From: Pectinophora gossypiella
Lineage: Eukaryota > Arthropoda > Insecta > Lepidoptera > Gelechiidae
Direction: 5' to 3'
DNA length: 64,000 bases
Assembly: GCF_024362695.1 (NCBI RefSeq)
Contig: NC_065408.1
Location: 6,200,001-6,264,000 of the forward strand
The notes below the pieces were generated by a model. The model ran no database searches and was not told the DNA's origin. It saw only the letters and a list, made by a program, of their open reading frames with translations. Of the stretch, positions 10,901 to 22,062 are shown piece after piece; position 1 is the stretch's first letter; each line of letters begins with the position of its first letter. The position numbers were made by a program, and so were the translations under genes.

Positions 10901-11199
10901 ATGATGAAGAATACGGAATAAGAGGACAGATTAAAGAGATGACATTGTCGATACGTTGCGTCGCTGCGACGCTATGATTGCCATGATTTCACAGGGCGTC
11001 GTATCGCATGCTGTATACCGTTGTGATTTATGATGCAGAACGATGAAACATCACCACTCAGACTAGGCATCAAAAAACGCACCAAACTCTATTGGGGTAT
11101 TTTACTGGGTCAAAGATAAATTATGAGGCGGAGATGGGAGCCATCGGTATGGTAATGAAGGACGGAAGGGGCAAGTCACAGGGAGTTCTAACCTGAAAC

Positions 11200-11420
11200 C
11201 TGACAGAGGGCAACAGTAAGTCAGTACTATTCAGAGGAGGACAGGAGTCCTAGTATGGCTTTGAAATAGACTACTCTGGGCGGCATCTCACTCGCGTCAC
11301 AAAGAGTACTGCGGAGCGGAAGGCAAGAGGGAAACCACCGCCCAATAGTCCCTAAAAAACTAGCATGGAGAATACTATACCGACAAGAGCGTGGCTCTTA
11401 AATTAGTGACGAAAGATAAA
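11200..11420 (+). mobile_element. degraded LINE 3' end sharing the RTE tail
   Basis: It ends ACCGACAAGAGCGTGGCTCT then TAAATTAGTGA, the same 3' coding end as at 5,168-5,425, preceded by a different, frameshifted coding-like stretch (TACTGCGGAGCGGAAGGCAA). It is a dead copy of a related non-LTR element. Confidence 0.5.
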
Positions 11421-11665
11421 TTATAAAACGCTAATCTAAAAATAAACAGATGATCAAAAATCAAGCTCATTTTACTTTTTGACTTAGTTCCGAATTTTAT
11501 TTAGGAATTAAGTAACAATGAGTTACGTTTGACGGCTTTTATTGATGGCGTCACACGACAGTATTTCCATAAAAACTCTATAGATAACTTTTGTTTTGAC
11601 GTCTCATAAAAAAATATCTCATTGCCATACTAACAGAGAAAACAATGCAAGCCCCTCATTGAAAT
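11400..11665. mobile_element. MITE family E copy
   Basis: It has AAAGATAAATTATAAAACG at one end and a GACGTCTCATAAAAAAATAT interior. It matches the better-preserved copies at 14,800-15,057 and 13,105-13,336. Confidence 0.45.
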
Positions 11666-12101
11666 AAACTCCACACCAATACATCTAAAATGCTGATTGT
11701 TTAAACATCCAATAAATCTTTATTTTTCCATTCGACTGTAAAAATATTGCCGATGGCTTAGCACAATGGATTTTATTTCCACGGATCGGGCAGCATTATA
11801 GTCGGTTTTCTATTTTTTTTTCAGCTACCTACGCTGAATGAAATTGATGCATCGGCTGTGCTGTGGATTTTTTTATTGATTTCGTTTTGCCGCAGTTATT
11901 CACTTGTACAGCCCTAGATTAGAACACCAGCGTGAACGCGACAAATTGAATTTTTTTATTGAATACAATAGACTTTTTCATAAATGTACAGTACTTACTA
12001 TGTACTTACAATAAATGATAGAATCTTAATTGTACGATGCTGTTTTGTCCCTGTCTCTTTATTACAAGATTACTAAGATAAGCGTACACTTTTTTCTATT
12101 T
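11666..12101. other. intergenic DNA, nothing recognised
   Basis: AT-rich with two homopolymer runs. No gene or repeat family was assigned. Confidence 0.35.
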
Positions 12102-12425
12102 GGACGTGACTTATTGTAGGTGTGTTTCAGATGGCATTAACTACTTAGCCGGACAAATGGAGAGCACTGAAGACTCTCATCTGGTACAAAATTTAAGACA
12201 AGAGGACTGAGGGTGCTTAGTTGGGTGAGAATATCGGCCCAGGGCGTCGTTTGAGAGCATTATTTTTGAAAAGAATCATTTGACCTAACCGGGCTGATAG
12301 CAATAAGCGCTGAAAGAGAGAAAACGTTGACTACGCCGCGCCGGCGCGGCGGGATCGGTATCGGAGTCCTAAAGTGTTTGTTGTCGCGAGCTGATTGGCT
12401 GCGTTTTTGACTAGAGTAATCGAGT
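12102..12425 (-). repeat. family C repeat, near full length
   Basis: In minus orientation the copy starts with the CAGCCAATCAGCTCGCGACA region (near 12,400 on the plus strand) and ends near GTCACGTCCA at 12,102. It includes a GC-palindromic patch GCCGCGCCGGCGCGGC near 12,337-12,352. Together with 47,757-48,114 it defines a unit of about 320 bp. Confidence 0.6.
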
Positions 12426-12845
12426 CGTCAGGTTTGTATTTACCGTCCGTAAGAAATATGTATTCGGTAGGTACACTTACCAGAGGATTTGATGGTGCGG
12501 AGGAGATTCAAAGAAACGTTTATAAGTTAATTTGAGCATTTAGGAAATGCTGGGCAGACCTAGGTCAATATGCAGATTTTCATTGCATTGGACCAATGGA
12601 GGAACAAAGTGAAAGTCATGACTTATCATCAGGTGAAGCATAATATTATTTATACCTAAACAGAAAATGTTTTCATCTTTTAATACGTATATTGTTAATC
12701 TGAGTGCTTCTGAGAGATTAAGAGCTGTAGCTACGATCAATAAAATCCTCTTGTAAGTAGATTTTGATGGGATATACATAATTAAACCGTAAGTTCTAAT
12801 GGTTTAAACCTATATTACATAATACATAACAGGTTATTTAAAATT
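12426..12845. other. intergenic DNA, nothing recognised
   Basis: A 79-codon minus-strand open frame (12,540-12,779) is present but has no recognisable motif, splice context or signal peptide. I do not call it a gene. Confidence 0.3.
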
Positions 12846-12990
12846 ACTACTAATTTAAAAATATCTTTGTTCACTAGGTAACATAGTGACAATATGAATC
12901 GTACTTTTATACAAAACGAACGTCTCATCCGCCTAAAACTACTGCAGCTTCTCATAATCTCTATAGCAAGTAGCTGCAATAGTTCACTAA
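12846..12990. repeat. dispersed repeat D
   Basis: It shares ACTAGGTAACATAGTGACA-like sequence and AACGAACGTCTCATCCGCC with 41,320-41,480. It is probably a minus-strand LINE tail. Confidence 0.5.
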
Positions 12991-13104
12991 AACTGACTAA
13001 AAAAAGCTCTTTTGTAGTAATCTTTAAGAGAATAGAGTATCGGGAGTCTCATATCCCCATTTAAACGCGGTAAGAACCCGTTATTATGTGTTTTAATTGA
13101 GAAT

Positions 13105-13336
13105 AGAGTAGTTTCCAACTAGTCATATCAGTTACTTTTTACTAAACGTCAAAACAAGAAATTCCTATGTTTGTATGAAAGAGCAACCTGTGACGTTACA
13201 GAAAAACGTGACAAAATGTTGCACTCATTATGATATTTTTCTTTCATACTTAAATAAGTTAAGTAGAAAAAAAAACGTTTTTGTCACCTTACATCTGTCT
13301 TTATTTGGTAATCAGAATTTCATAATTTATCTTTAA
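13105..13336. mobile_element. MITE family E copy
   Basis: It starts GTTTCCAACTAGTCATATCA and ends with AGAATTTCATAATTTATCTTT. The order is inverted relative to the copy at 14,800-15,057. Non-coding, about 230 bp. Confidence 0.55.
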
Positions 13337-13640
13337 CAAAAATCAAATCAAAAATCAAAAGTGTTTTATTGCAATTGTACAGTCCAAAAAAAGATGTCAT
13401 AGTTACATTATAAAAAGAAAAAATACAGTTCTTAGGTACAATATAACCCAATCGGGCGTGCAACATTACATAGGTATGTACTTAAATATTACAATATTAA
13501 AATTTAATTCATAGTCAATCGGGCGTGCATCATTACATAATTATATACAATATTAATATTAATTTATTGTCAATCTAGTGTGCAAATTAATAACCCTAGC
13601 AAACAAATAGTCTACATATTTAAGAAAAAAAAACCTAGCC
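13337..13640 (-). repeat. LINE-tail-like repeat with internal duplication
   Basis: It begins with TCAAAAGTGTTTTATTGCAA, a reversed poly-adenylation-type end. A segment containing CAATCGGGCGTGCA-CATTACAT occurs twice about 70 bp apart (near 13,450 and 13,520). No coding sequence. Confidence 0.4.
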
Positions 13641-13834
13641 AAATTGCAATATTAACCTAGGAAACTACCCAATTATATCAATGCAATCACTTTGATTGAC
13701 TAAAACTATCACAATGCTCGTCATTCAGTCATTCACTCACTGAAATAAGGCTTACAAAACCTTGACAGAATGTGGACGGTTCGGACTACGCAAATTAAAT
13801 GGAAACCAAGAGTACACACTATAGGTATTGCAGC

Positions 13835-14401
13835 CAGTGATGTGCCGTTCCCGGGAATGTTCCCAATGGGAAAGTTCCCGTTTTAAAACTTTTTATCCTT
13901 TAACCCTTTCACGGATAGAGACCATGGGTCATTGATGGTTCATAAAATCATAATAGAATACCTAGTATGACACCTTGGAATCGGAACGTCATTAGATGTT
14001 CTGTCCTTGAAAGTGTTAAGTATGGACATAATTTTTTCTTAACACTACTGTGGACGTGGAGTCTCACAGGCTCCTATGTGCATACAGTATTTTTTTTTTT
14101 GGGAATTTGATAAAAGATCGTTTTACATCCGATTGAACATGAAAGTTATAGGTTTTAGCAATAAAAATAACGTTCTGATATTATCAAATTTCATTTAAAA
14201 AATTATAGATTTTTTGACACCTCACAACCCACACGATAAGAAGAAGAATAATGAAAATTTTTCTTTTTCAAAAGCTTCGTTCTTTTACTCTGGTCTTATC
14301 TGCCTAAATGTTAGGTAAGAAAGCTGTTTTTACGTGAAGGGCCTCTCTAATGCTGTGAACGTTACCAAAGTGGAAACATTCTCCGGAACGGCACATCACT
14401 G
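13835..14401. mobile_element. non-autonomous hAT-like element
   Basis: Both ends read inward CAGTGATGTGCCGTTCC, identical over 17 bp, followed by related GGGAATGTTCCC / AGAATGTTTCC sequence. CAGTG termini suit the hAT superfamily. The flanking 8-mers match at only 5 of 8 positions, so the insertion is old or the target duplication has decayed. There is no transposase coding. A TTAA-flanked MITE (13,904-14,015) and a family A SINE tail (14,218-14,247) lie inside it. Confidence 0.65.
13904..14015. mobile_element. TTAA-flanked piggyBac-like MITE nested in the hAT-like element
   Basis: TTAA at 13,900-13,903 and at 14,016-14,019 bounds arms that read inward CCCTTTCACGGATAGA and CACTTTCAAGGACAGA. 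A TTAA target and short inverted ends are the signature of piggyBac-type transposition. It is 112 bp and non-coding. Confidence 0.55.
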
Positions 14402-14799
14402 ATCCCAACGACCAATTTCGTACGTACTCATACTAGTGTTTCAACGGCTCAATGGTTCAAGAACCGGTTGTGAGGGAAAGATACTTTATTGCATACAAAG
14501 AATAAACGGTGCAAATGAATGTACGTCACAACTGGGGGGTTAAAATTGCCACATCGAAGCAATTCATCTAAAAAATCAATATTGCAATTTGATATTTGCG
14601 CATATAAAAGTAAGTGCGCAATGCAAACAAATGTCAAATAGCAATATTGCTTTCTTAGATGAATTGCTACGATGTGGGCATTTTAACTCCCCTGATAGTC
14701 ATTTTGCTGAAATAGTGTAACTCCCCAGTGATCGTTTTACCGGTAATGATGGGTTAATTTTACCGGTAAAAAAGCATCAAATTATTATTTATCCTTATT

Positions 14800-15057
14800 G
14801 GGTTGTTTCCTGGGTCAAAGATAAATTATGAAATTATGATTATGAAGACAAATCAAAAGGTGACAAAAAACGTTTTATTTTTTATATTAAATTTATTGAT
14901 GAATTTTAATAAAAATAAAAATGTACCTAATTTATAAGTAGGATATTTTGACACACTTTTTCTATGACGTCACAAGTTGCTTAAAAAAATATCTATGGTA
15001 ATTTCGTGTTTTGACGTTTAGTATAAAATAACTGATTTGACTAGTTGGAAACAAACC
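14800..15057. mobile_element. MITE family E, best copy
   Basis: Terminal inverted repeats GGGTTGTTTCC (14,800-14,810) and GGAAACAAACC (15,047-15,057) bound 258 bp. The interior contains GGGTCAAAGATAAATTATGA and TTTTGACGTTTAGTATAAAA. Other copies are at 11,400, 13,105, 17,200 and 44,530. It is a non-autonomous DNA element of undetermined superfamily. Confidence 0.6.
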
Positions 15058-16641
15058 TATTTTCTTTCACAATAGAGTTTGTAACTTAAGTACGAACAAT
15101 AGTTTTAGATCGTGGAGTCCGTAACTCAAATTCCTGACTCAAAGACCGTGATCACAAATTATCAATTTCTCATTATAATAAATATTGACAAGTTACTAAT
15201 AAGGCTATTTTTAAAATGTCGTGATCTTCCATGCTCTTAAATGGATGTACGTACTTATATTATAACAACTGTAATACCATGTGACTTGCAAAATAAATAA
15301 ATAAAAAAAATTGTTGCGTGAAGCGAAACCCACTTCACTCTTTATTATTTGATTGAATCCTTATTGTCCAAATGTACATATAACGTTAAAAAAATAACAA
15401 AAGTTGGGCTTAATCTCCAAAACAGATCTCTTTCAGCCAACCCTGCATGATGGGAAATCAGATTGTTACCAATCTAGCTTAGACATAATTTATTCACCCC
15501 TAACCAAACCTCACCCCTGAAATTTATAACCCATAACGTGTTCCCTAAAATATCCGGTTATTTAAAAACAAAACCGTAACGAAAAAACCGGTAATGGCAA
15601 ACCCTAATTCGCAGGTAGCTTTGGCAAATGTGCCGTGACGGGTGGCCGCAGTTGTGTGGTCATTACAGAAAGATTAATGACGTCATCTTGTCTCCCACAG
15701 TCGCCACTGTGATTGTGGCCAATGTCCACATTACACGACCAAATGGTGATAGAGTTGTATATATAGCCATAGTTGCAGCACAATGTGAGTGGAACTGTTT
15801 GGTTGAGCGATATAAACGGCTTTTGACTTTTGAATTATTTTTGTATGGAGATGTGACGTCATGTCACATGCACGAGTTTCAGTTAAATATTTCACGGGTT
15901 TATACATATTCATATTTGTGATATGTCGTGTCTGTTTGTTAATAAACACTACAGAACTATGCCTGGCTGGAACTTTATTCCATATTACTGGATATTATTG
16001 TTCAATATTACTGAATATTGAACAATAAAAAATATATCCAGCTATAAAATTGGACTTAAAAACTGCTTAGCAATAAGGATGCCTATTGTAGTATGTAACT
16101 GATTATAATTGTATAATTTAATGTTTAAGTGCAATATGATTCTTTTTTCAAAATTTTAATCTCCTTTACATTTGGTATAATAACAAGCGCCCTGTCAGTC
16201 TTAGCTTAGCATTTTTGATTGGGTTTATTAATTTATTTTCATATATCTATCGTTGTGTAACCGCTTTTCAGACTGAAATAGGTCACATTTTTTTCGTTCA
16301 GAAGAGTGTCGACTGAATAAATTAAAAATATATATGTACTTAAGTATAATCATTACACGTTTTTATCATGGCCTAATGAAAACCCCGTAAGCGCCTTTAA
16401 AAAAAACATATTGGGACATGAATTTTGTTAACAAAACCTTGCAATAGACAATCTAGTTTCATCCAGGTAAAAAAAAATGTGGTCTATACTTTTATCCGGA
16501 TTCATCTTCATCAAAAAAAAAACAAACATAATCAAGGTTCATAGTTCATCATGGTTTTCTTCATGAAGTCAAGGTTTTGATTAAGAAAATTACATCAGAA
16601 TGTGACTTTTCAAAAGGTTAAATAAGCACGTATAAACAAAA
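15058..16641. other. intergenic DNA with one LINE-tail fragment
   Basis: 15,355-15,470 shares AGATCTCTTTCAGCCAACCC-type sequence with 29,340-29,430. A near-perfect palindrome TGTTCAATATTACTGAATAT, continuing TGAACA, sits at about 16,001-16,026. The two overlapping open frames at 15,628-15,949 are on opposite strands and have no family signature. Confidence 0.35.
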
Positions 16642-16866
16642 TTAACACGTTCACTGTGTATGAACCACATATGAGCCATTAAACTTTAAACTCGTCGTGC
16701 ATGTCCCATATATGGGGCACTAGGGAAAATAGGAAAATCCGACGGGAGGATTTTTAGACTATTTTTTCTTGCCATAGTGTGTCTATGTATATAAACTCAT
16801 GTTTATAGAAAAAATAACATTGCACGTGAGGGTCACTTCAGTTCTGTTACACAGTGAACGTGTTAA
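16642..16866. mobile_element. TTAA-flanked MITE (piggyBac-like)
   Basis: TTAA at 16,642-16,645 and 16,863-16,866 flanks perfect inverted ends CACGTTCACTGTG. The interior includes GTCCCATATATGGGGCAC. It is about 217 bp without target sites and non-coding. The TTAA duplication indicates a piggyBac-type origin. Confidence 0.6.
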
Positions 16867-17199
16867 AAAATGGGGTAACAAATACGCCCTTTTTCATCGC
16901 CATTCGGGACCAGTAAGTCAACGACGAGGACAGCGTTAAAGTAATAATAAAATGGCGAAAATATTTTACGGTCTGTTGAGCTCAGCTCCTAGTATTTACG
17001 GAGGTGCTCGGTCGTTTTCCACCGAACCAAACGTACAAAGAATAAATTCTATACTGAAACATGAGGAGGCGTAAAGGCAATACCCGCCAGCAAAGCTTGA
17101 CGTTGAATAGGTAAGAGTTTTTTACCTTTAAAGAGGGCGGTATATAGTCTACTGCTGCTTGCAACCCTTGCACACTAATTGGGTCGTGTACAACGTTCA

Positions 17200-17400
17200 A
17201 TATAAATTATGAAATCCTGTTTACTGAATAAACACAGATAAAACTAACGGAAAACATTTTGTTTTTTTCATATAACTTATTTATGAATTATAATCAAGAA
17301 AAGCGTTTTGACAATTCCGACATTCTATCACGATTTTCTATGAAGTCACAGTCTGCTTTTTCGTACAAAGTCCATAGTAATTTCGTGTTTTGACGTTTAG
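17200..17400. mobile_element. MITE family E, partial
   Basis: It contains ATAAATTATGAAATCCTG at one end and AATTTCGTGTTTTGACGTTT at the other. It abuts the A2 SINE at 17,401. Confidence 0.45.
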
Positions 17401-17735
17401 TGGTTAGAGCGTTAGGCTCAAGATCTAGAGGTCCGGGTTCGATTCCCGATGGGGACATTGTCGAAATCACTTTGTGAGACTGTCCTTTGTTTGGTAAGGG
17501 CTTTTCAGGCTTGAATCACCTCATTGTCCGAAAAAGTAAGATGATTCCGTGCTTCGAAGGGCACGTTAAGCCGTTGGTCCCGGCTATTAGCCGTAAAAAC
17601 ACCTCCACCAACCCGCAGTGGAGCAGCGTGGTGGAGTATGCTCCATACTCCCTCCGGTTGATTGAGGGGAGGCCTGTGCCCAGCAGTGGGACGTATAAAG
17701 GCAGTTTATGTTATGTATGTATTGTATTATATTGT
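17401..17735 (+). mobile_element. tRNA-headed SINE, subfamily A2
   Basis: The head TGGTTAGAGCGTTAGGCTC and the B box GGTTCGATTCC (about 17,436-17,446) are tRNA-like. The body shares TTAAGCCGTTGGTCCCGGCT with family A. The 3' end differs from family A: GAGGCCTGTGCCCAGCAGTG, then GGACGTATAAAGG and a TATG-rich tail. The same tail occurs at 21,120-21,215 and reversed at 10,565-10,620, and a partial copy ends the window at 64,000. Confidence 0.7.
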
Positions 17736-17947
17736 ATTTGAATGCCTGTAAATAAGGCTACAAAGCAACCTCAACACTATTCTATTGTAGTTTGCATGCA
17801 GTTGGCATGACAGCGTCGAAACTATGTGGTCGTTGCTCGACCAGTCGTGACGTCAGTAAATAGTGGGTAAGAGAGTCATGTCATTGTCAGAGCGAAAATG
17901 TATGTACAACGATAGTAACATAATTAATTATACATCAATGGTACGTA

Positions 17948-18011
17948 TTTTTTTTTTTGACGTGACTTATTGTAGATTTGCCGCAGATGGTATTAACTGC
18001 TTGGCCGATAT
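17948..18011 (-). repeat. family C repeat, tail fragment
   Basis: Poly-T then TTGACGTGACTTATTGTAGA and TTTGCCGCAGATGGTATTAA, a 5'-truncated minus-strand copy. Confidence 0.5.
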
Positions 18012-18079
18012 CAATGGTACGACGCTTGTATGTCTGTTGAACTGCGAATAGAAATGAAAAATCATATTTGAGTATACTT

Positions 18080-18265
18080 ACATACAAACATCTACTTTAA
18101 AATTTTGAGGGATAATTCAGACCATGATTCATATCAAAATCGTATGTCGCAAAAATATGGAACTTAAAATAATGTAAAAAACTCAAAAACGTACATGAAT
18201 TTTCCGACAGGAAATTCCACTTGATATTCCAGAAGCATGGTCTGAATCATCCCCCTCAGTATTAC
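18080..18265. mobile_element. MITE of the GTGACATCGTAACG family, decayed
   Basis: Inverted arms GATAATTCAGACCATGATTC and GCATGGTCTGAATCATCCCC are present with GGAAATTCCACTTGATAT. The extreme ends are degraded. Confidence 0.5.
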
Positions 18266-18952
18266 CAATTAACGATATTATATAAAAAAAATATCAGAAC
18301 TTTAACCGCAACTAATCTACAATAGAAAAGCTCACTTTATTCTTGATTGGACTAGACAGAACACATATCACACCATAATCAAAATATCGCAATGTGAACT
18401 GAATACCCGCACCCACGCAAAAAAGTAAAGGTATAAAAAGTATCAATTTCATTTTTTACTGCTCCTAAAACCCCGTAATCGACAATGAATGTAAAAATTT
18501 TACCATAACGAAAGAGTAACCAGCGTAGTGCCAGTTTCAAAGTGTGAGGGATAAATTCGAGTGGAAAGGGTCGAAAAATGGTTTTCACTCCGTTACGGGC
18601 ATTCACTGAGGATTGTGTAATTTAGTCAGCGTTTCACTTTGTTAGATAAGTAACACCTAGCGTGGAACGAAACGGAACGGGTTTTCACGTCGTTTAGTCA
18701 AGTCAAAATATTTAAATGAATATTTTACTTCATAAATTGACGATTGTATTATTTAGCCAGGATTTTTGCAATGCTCGAGTTTGTATGCTCGCGTTCACAC
18801 AGAAATCCACCGCAATACTTATACACTTAAACATAAGTAAGTAAACACTATTTAGGTAATAAACAAAATCGTTAACGAAAGCGATGAGCATTTCGGCTTG
18901 GTCCTCTGAAAATATTGAAAAAATATATATATTTAACAGAAGCAACTGTTTT
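18266..18952. other. intergenic DNA, nothing recognised
   Basis: Two minus-strand open frames of 75 and 71 codons are present but show no recognisable features. No repeat was assigned. Confidence 0.3.
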
Positions 18953-19135
18953 CTTTTTTGACGTGACTTAATGTAGGTTTGCCGCCAATGGCATTAACTA
19001 CTTGACCGGAGGGCTTTCACCCGTTACGGAATTAAAGATAACAGGCCTGAAGGTGCCCAGTGGAGCGCGAAACTCGGCTCAGAGCGTCGTCTGAAAGGAT
19101 TATATTTGAAAGAATTAATCGACCCTAGTGGGCCC
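18953..19135 (-). repeat. family C repeat
   Basis: Poly-T, TTGACGTGACTTAATGTAGG, GTTTGCCGCCAATGGCATTA, then CCCTAGTGGGCC. The 5' half is missing. Confidence 0.55.
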
Positions 19136-19419
19136 TAACCTTCCAATCCAAAGGGAGAACTGTACAAACTGACTAACAACAAGTATCTAATCTAATTCCA
19201 GTGTAGCAACAGCCAAGGCCAACGGCCATCAACCTCCATACAGACTTAAAGAAATACATTGAGTAAATTATTTGAATACACTAAGGGTACCTACACATCA
19301 TCCTGAATGATTGATAGGCACCTAACACGCAAGCCTCCGTTCCACATTCTATTTGTCTTGAAAATACTTCAGTCAGCCTATATATAAAATACCCAAATAC
19401 TTAGTTACGAAAAAGTCAA

Positions 19420-19560
19420 ATACAAAATACAAATATACTTTATTGCACCAAAATAAAAGGAAATAATTACAAAAAGACTTTTAACTAGGCACATGGCAAA
19501 TGGCGGCCTTATCGCTTAAAGCGGATTTCTTCCAGGCGACCATAAGATGAGGAAAAATCT
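19420..19560 (-). repeat. LINE 3'-end fragment
   Basis: It matches 2,913-3,022: AATATACTTTATTGCACCAA, AATGGCGGCCTTATCGCTTA, then TTCCAGGCGACCA. Confidence 0.55.
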
Positions 19561-19624
19561 TGGCTCTAATGAATTGAAAGTTAACAATATGTTATAGAAA
19601 AGTAATAAAATTATATCCAAATAG

Positions 19625-19930
19625 GTACAGCTTGCTTCTCAAGCGCCGGTTGGACGTCGGTTCCGGACTTGCACAAATAAATTATTAATTTATCGTAACA
19701 CAGTTTGCTTGATTATTACAAACGGCAACAAGGCAACCCCACGATTACGTTGGTCTATTAGAAAGCTAGGTCAGGTGTATGTATTTGGTTCATCTTACGA
19801 TGGATGTACCTCTGATTGCCCCATTGGGTACCTACTGTCTTGAGCTTATGTTATAATATTTATGGGTACTTTACTTACCCTTACCTCACCGAACTTTCTG
19901 TTTGACTAACGTAGGTGGTGAGCCGTATCG
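19625..19930 (+). repeat. dispersed repeat G
   Basis: It contains GCGCCGGTTGGACGTCGGTT, a TTGGTCTATTAGAAAGC core and CCCATTGGGTACC. A short inverted piece of the same family follows at about 19,885-19,935 and again at 20,315-20,430. Confidence 0.45.
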
Positions 19931-19964
19931 CCGTCTATAGGTTTAGTAAATAAAATACTTATTC

Positions 19965-20250
19965 ACAAAACGCCTTACCTGTAAAAAAGGACCTATTCTT
20001 AAAACGACCTATTCTCAAAATGGCTTATTCTTGTAAAGACCTATTCGCAAAATGACTTATTCTTAAACGGACCCATTCTTAAAACTCCTTATACATTTGA
20101 ACTATGGGTTATACTAACATCCTCAAATCATGTTTGGAATTACGGGAATAGGGTATTTTACGAATAGGGTATTTTACGAATAGGGTATTTTACGAATATG
20201 GTATTTTACGAATAGGATATTTTACGAATAGGGTATTTTACGAATAGGGC
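19965..20250. repeat. inverted minisatellite pair, ~17-18 bp units
   Basis: The right half (about 20,150-20,250) is six or seven units of TATTTTACGAATAGGG. The left half (about 19,970-20,100) is degenerate units such as GACCTATTCTTAAAAC and ACCTATTCTCAAAATG, which are the reverse-complement theme. About 50 bp of non-repeat sequence lies between. The arrays could fold back on each other. Nothing coding is present. Confidence 0.7.
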
Positions 20251-20760
20251 ATTTTAGGAAAGATTCCAAAAACTAATGCAGGTCCATTTGCGAATGAGTC
20301 TTTTGTCTAATAAGCCCGTCTATAATGGTCAAGCAACAGCTGTGTAGTAAATTAATAACTTTTGGTGCAAGTCTGGTACCGACGTATGAACTGGCGCGCT
20401 CTGATTAAGAAGCAAACCGGTGTATCAAAGGACTATATTGACTATACAACTACTGACTATAAGTACTCATAGACATTTAAAATAGGTAGGCAGGGTAAGT
20501 AATGTTTTCTTTATGGACTGTCTGAAGTTTTGAACACAAAGATTGCCAAATAACAAACAAACATGAAAAAAGGGAAACAAGACCCGACATTTATTATCTA
20601 TAAGCTTAGAAATTGCATTGAATACACATGCCTTATTATGTATTGCTGATTAAATCTTTTGTTTTCTTTATTCGCATTTATACTGGAACTTTGATGTTCG
20701 ATTGCTGACTAAGGGATAATGCCTTTTCCAATATGATAGACTGTAAGCTGGACTATATGG

Positions 20761-20892
20761 GCCCTACTGGGCACCCTCAGGCCTGTTGTCTTAAACGTTG
20801 TACCGGGTGAGAGCCTTCAGAGCTCCCCATTTGTCCGGCCAAGTAGTTAATGCCATCTGCGGAAATTCTACAACAAGTCACGTCAAAAAAAA
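20761..20892 (+). repeat. family C repeat, 3' end
   Basis: GGGCACCCTCAGGCCTGTTG through GTCACGTCAAAAAAAAA, a 5'-truncated plus-strand copy. Confidence 0.6.
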
Positions 20893-20949
20893 AGGATAAT
20901 AAGGGTCATAGGCCAGCAAGGTGTCACCACACGGTTTACCTTTTATATT

Positions 20950-21215
20950 ATTTACATTATTATTTTTATTACATTCGGTCTGGAAGAAATCGCTTTCAGC
21001 GATAAGGCCGCCATTTGCCATGTACTTAGTTAAGAGACCTTTTGAAATTATTCCTTTTTATTTTGGTGCAATAAAGTGTATTTGTATTGTAATGTATTAT
21101 TTTTGTTTTTTTTTTTGTTTTATACCCTCTCCGGTTGATAGAGAGGAGGCCTGTGCCCAGCAGTGGGACGTATATAGGCTATTTATGTTATGTTATGTAT
21201 TGTATTATTTGGAAT
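20950..21215 (+). repeat. LINE 3' end followed by an A2 SINE tail
   Basis: 20,960-21,095 has GATAAGGCCGCCATTTGCCA and TTGGTGCAATAAAGTGTATT, the plus-strand LINE tail. 21,120-21,215 has AGGAGGCCTGTGCCCAGCAG and GGACGTATATAGGC, the A2 SINE tail. Open frames running across this junction are therefore not genes. Confidence 0.5.
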
Positions 21216-21447
21216 CAACAGCGTTATAACACACATCACAAGTGTTGGCAATTTCAAAAAAGGAACGTTACGTCACTTTTTAAGAGAAAAACGTTTTGGC
21301 GGGTGTTCCGTCTGCGATTTCGAGGAAGGAAAAACAAGTGAAGACGATTATTGTCGAGAGAAGCAAAAACTGAAAGACTATTTGTTGTATTCTTTTGTAT
21401 TAATATTTCTTATTATAATTTGTAGTAATAATATTTGGTTTCCGTAA
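21190..21447 (+). other. open frame of 85 codons, unrecognised
   Basis: The first third lies in the A2 SINE tail. The rest has a C-x2-C (GGCSVCDFEEG), a charged stretch and a hydrophobic end with many I, L and F residues. I recognise no family, and it is likely a chance frame. Confidence 0.12.
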
Positions 21448-21539
21448 TAAGAGTGATATTTGAGCTACTTACTTAACATTTACTGATTAAAACTGGGTAT
21501 GTTACTAATATTTACGTTTTATTGTAGAGTTAGCTAACA

Positions 21540-22035
21540 CAAGACACATTTGGCTCGACCATTATAGACGACGATACGGCTCACCACCTATCACGTTGGC
21601 CATGCAGAAAGCTCGGTGAGGTGTGGGTACTTGCGATGAATATACCTCTGACTAGCCCAATTGGGATATAATCGCGAGCATTATATAAGCCCAATCTTCA
21701 TCTTAGAACTTCAGTACTAAATACAGATACCGGATAAAAACACTCAGCTCTACTCATTTTGTTAGGCTTACTATCCTTCCGTTGTTTCATTAAAGGTTTA
21801 ATTTTCCACGCTGAATTCGAGTTTATCTGAATTCATGTTCGGATCATAATTACTTTTTGGGCACCGTTTTTGAGATATTAGGGAAAAACCCAAATTTGAG
21901 ACCTTTCCCACCCTCTCCCACTCCGGTTCGCTCCGACTCCGGGTCATGTCAGGGGTTTTTGGCAGCTCAAGACCCTGACAAGGTTGCTGAGGTTGGTAAT
22001 CTATCTCATAACACACGCAAAAGAAGACCATTTAC
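21540..22035 (+). repeat. repeat G and SINE fragments
   Basis: 21,540-21,700 is repeat G (TTGGCTCGACCATTATAGAC, CACGTTGGCCATGCAGAAAG). 21,800-21,860 resembles the middle of family B (ATTCATGTTCGGATCATAAT). 21,940-22,035 is a family A-like tail (CAAGACCCTGACAAGGTTGC). Confidence 0.4.
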
Positions 22036-22062
22036 CTCACATCCAAGCCGTTAAAAACGCCC

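Noticed and set aside
20145..20250. CRISPR-like array
   Set aside because: Units are contiguous 18-bp repeats without unique spacers, in an insect genome.
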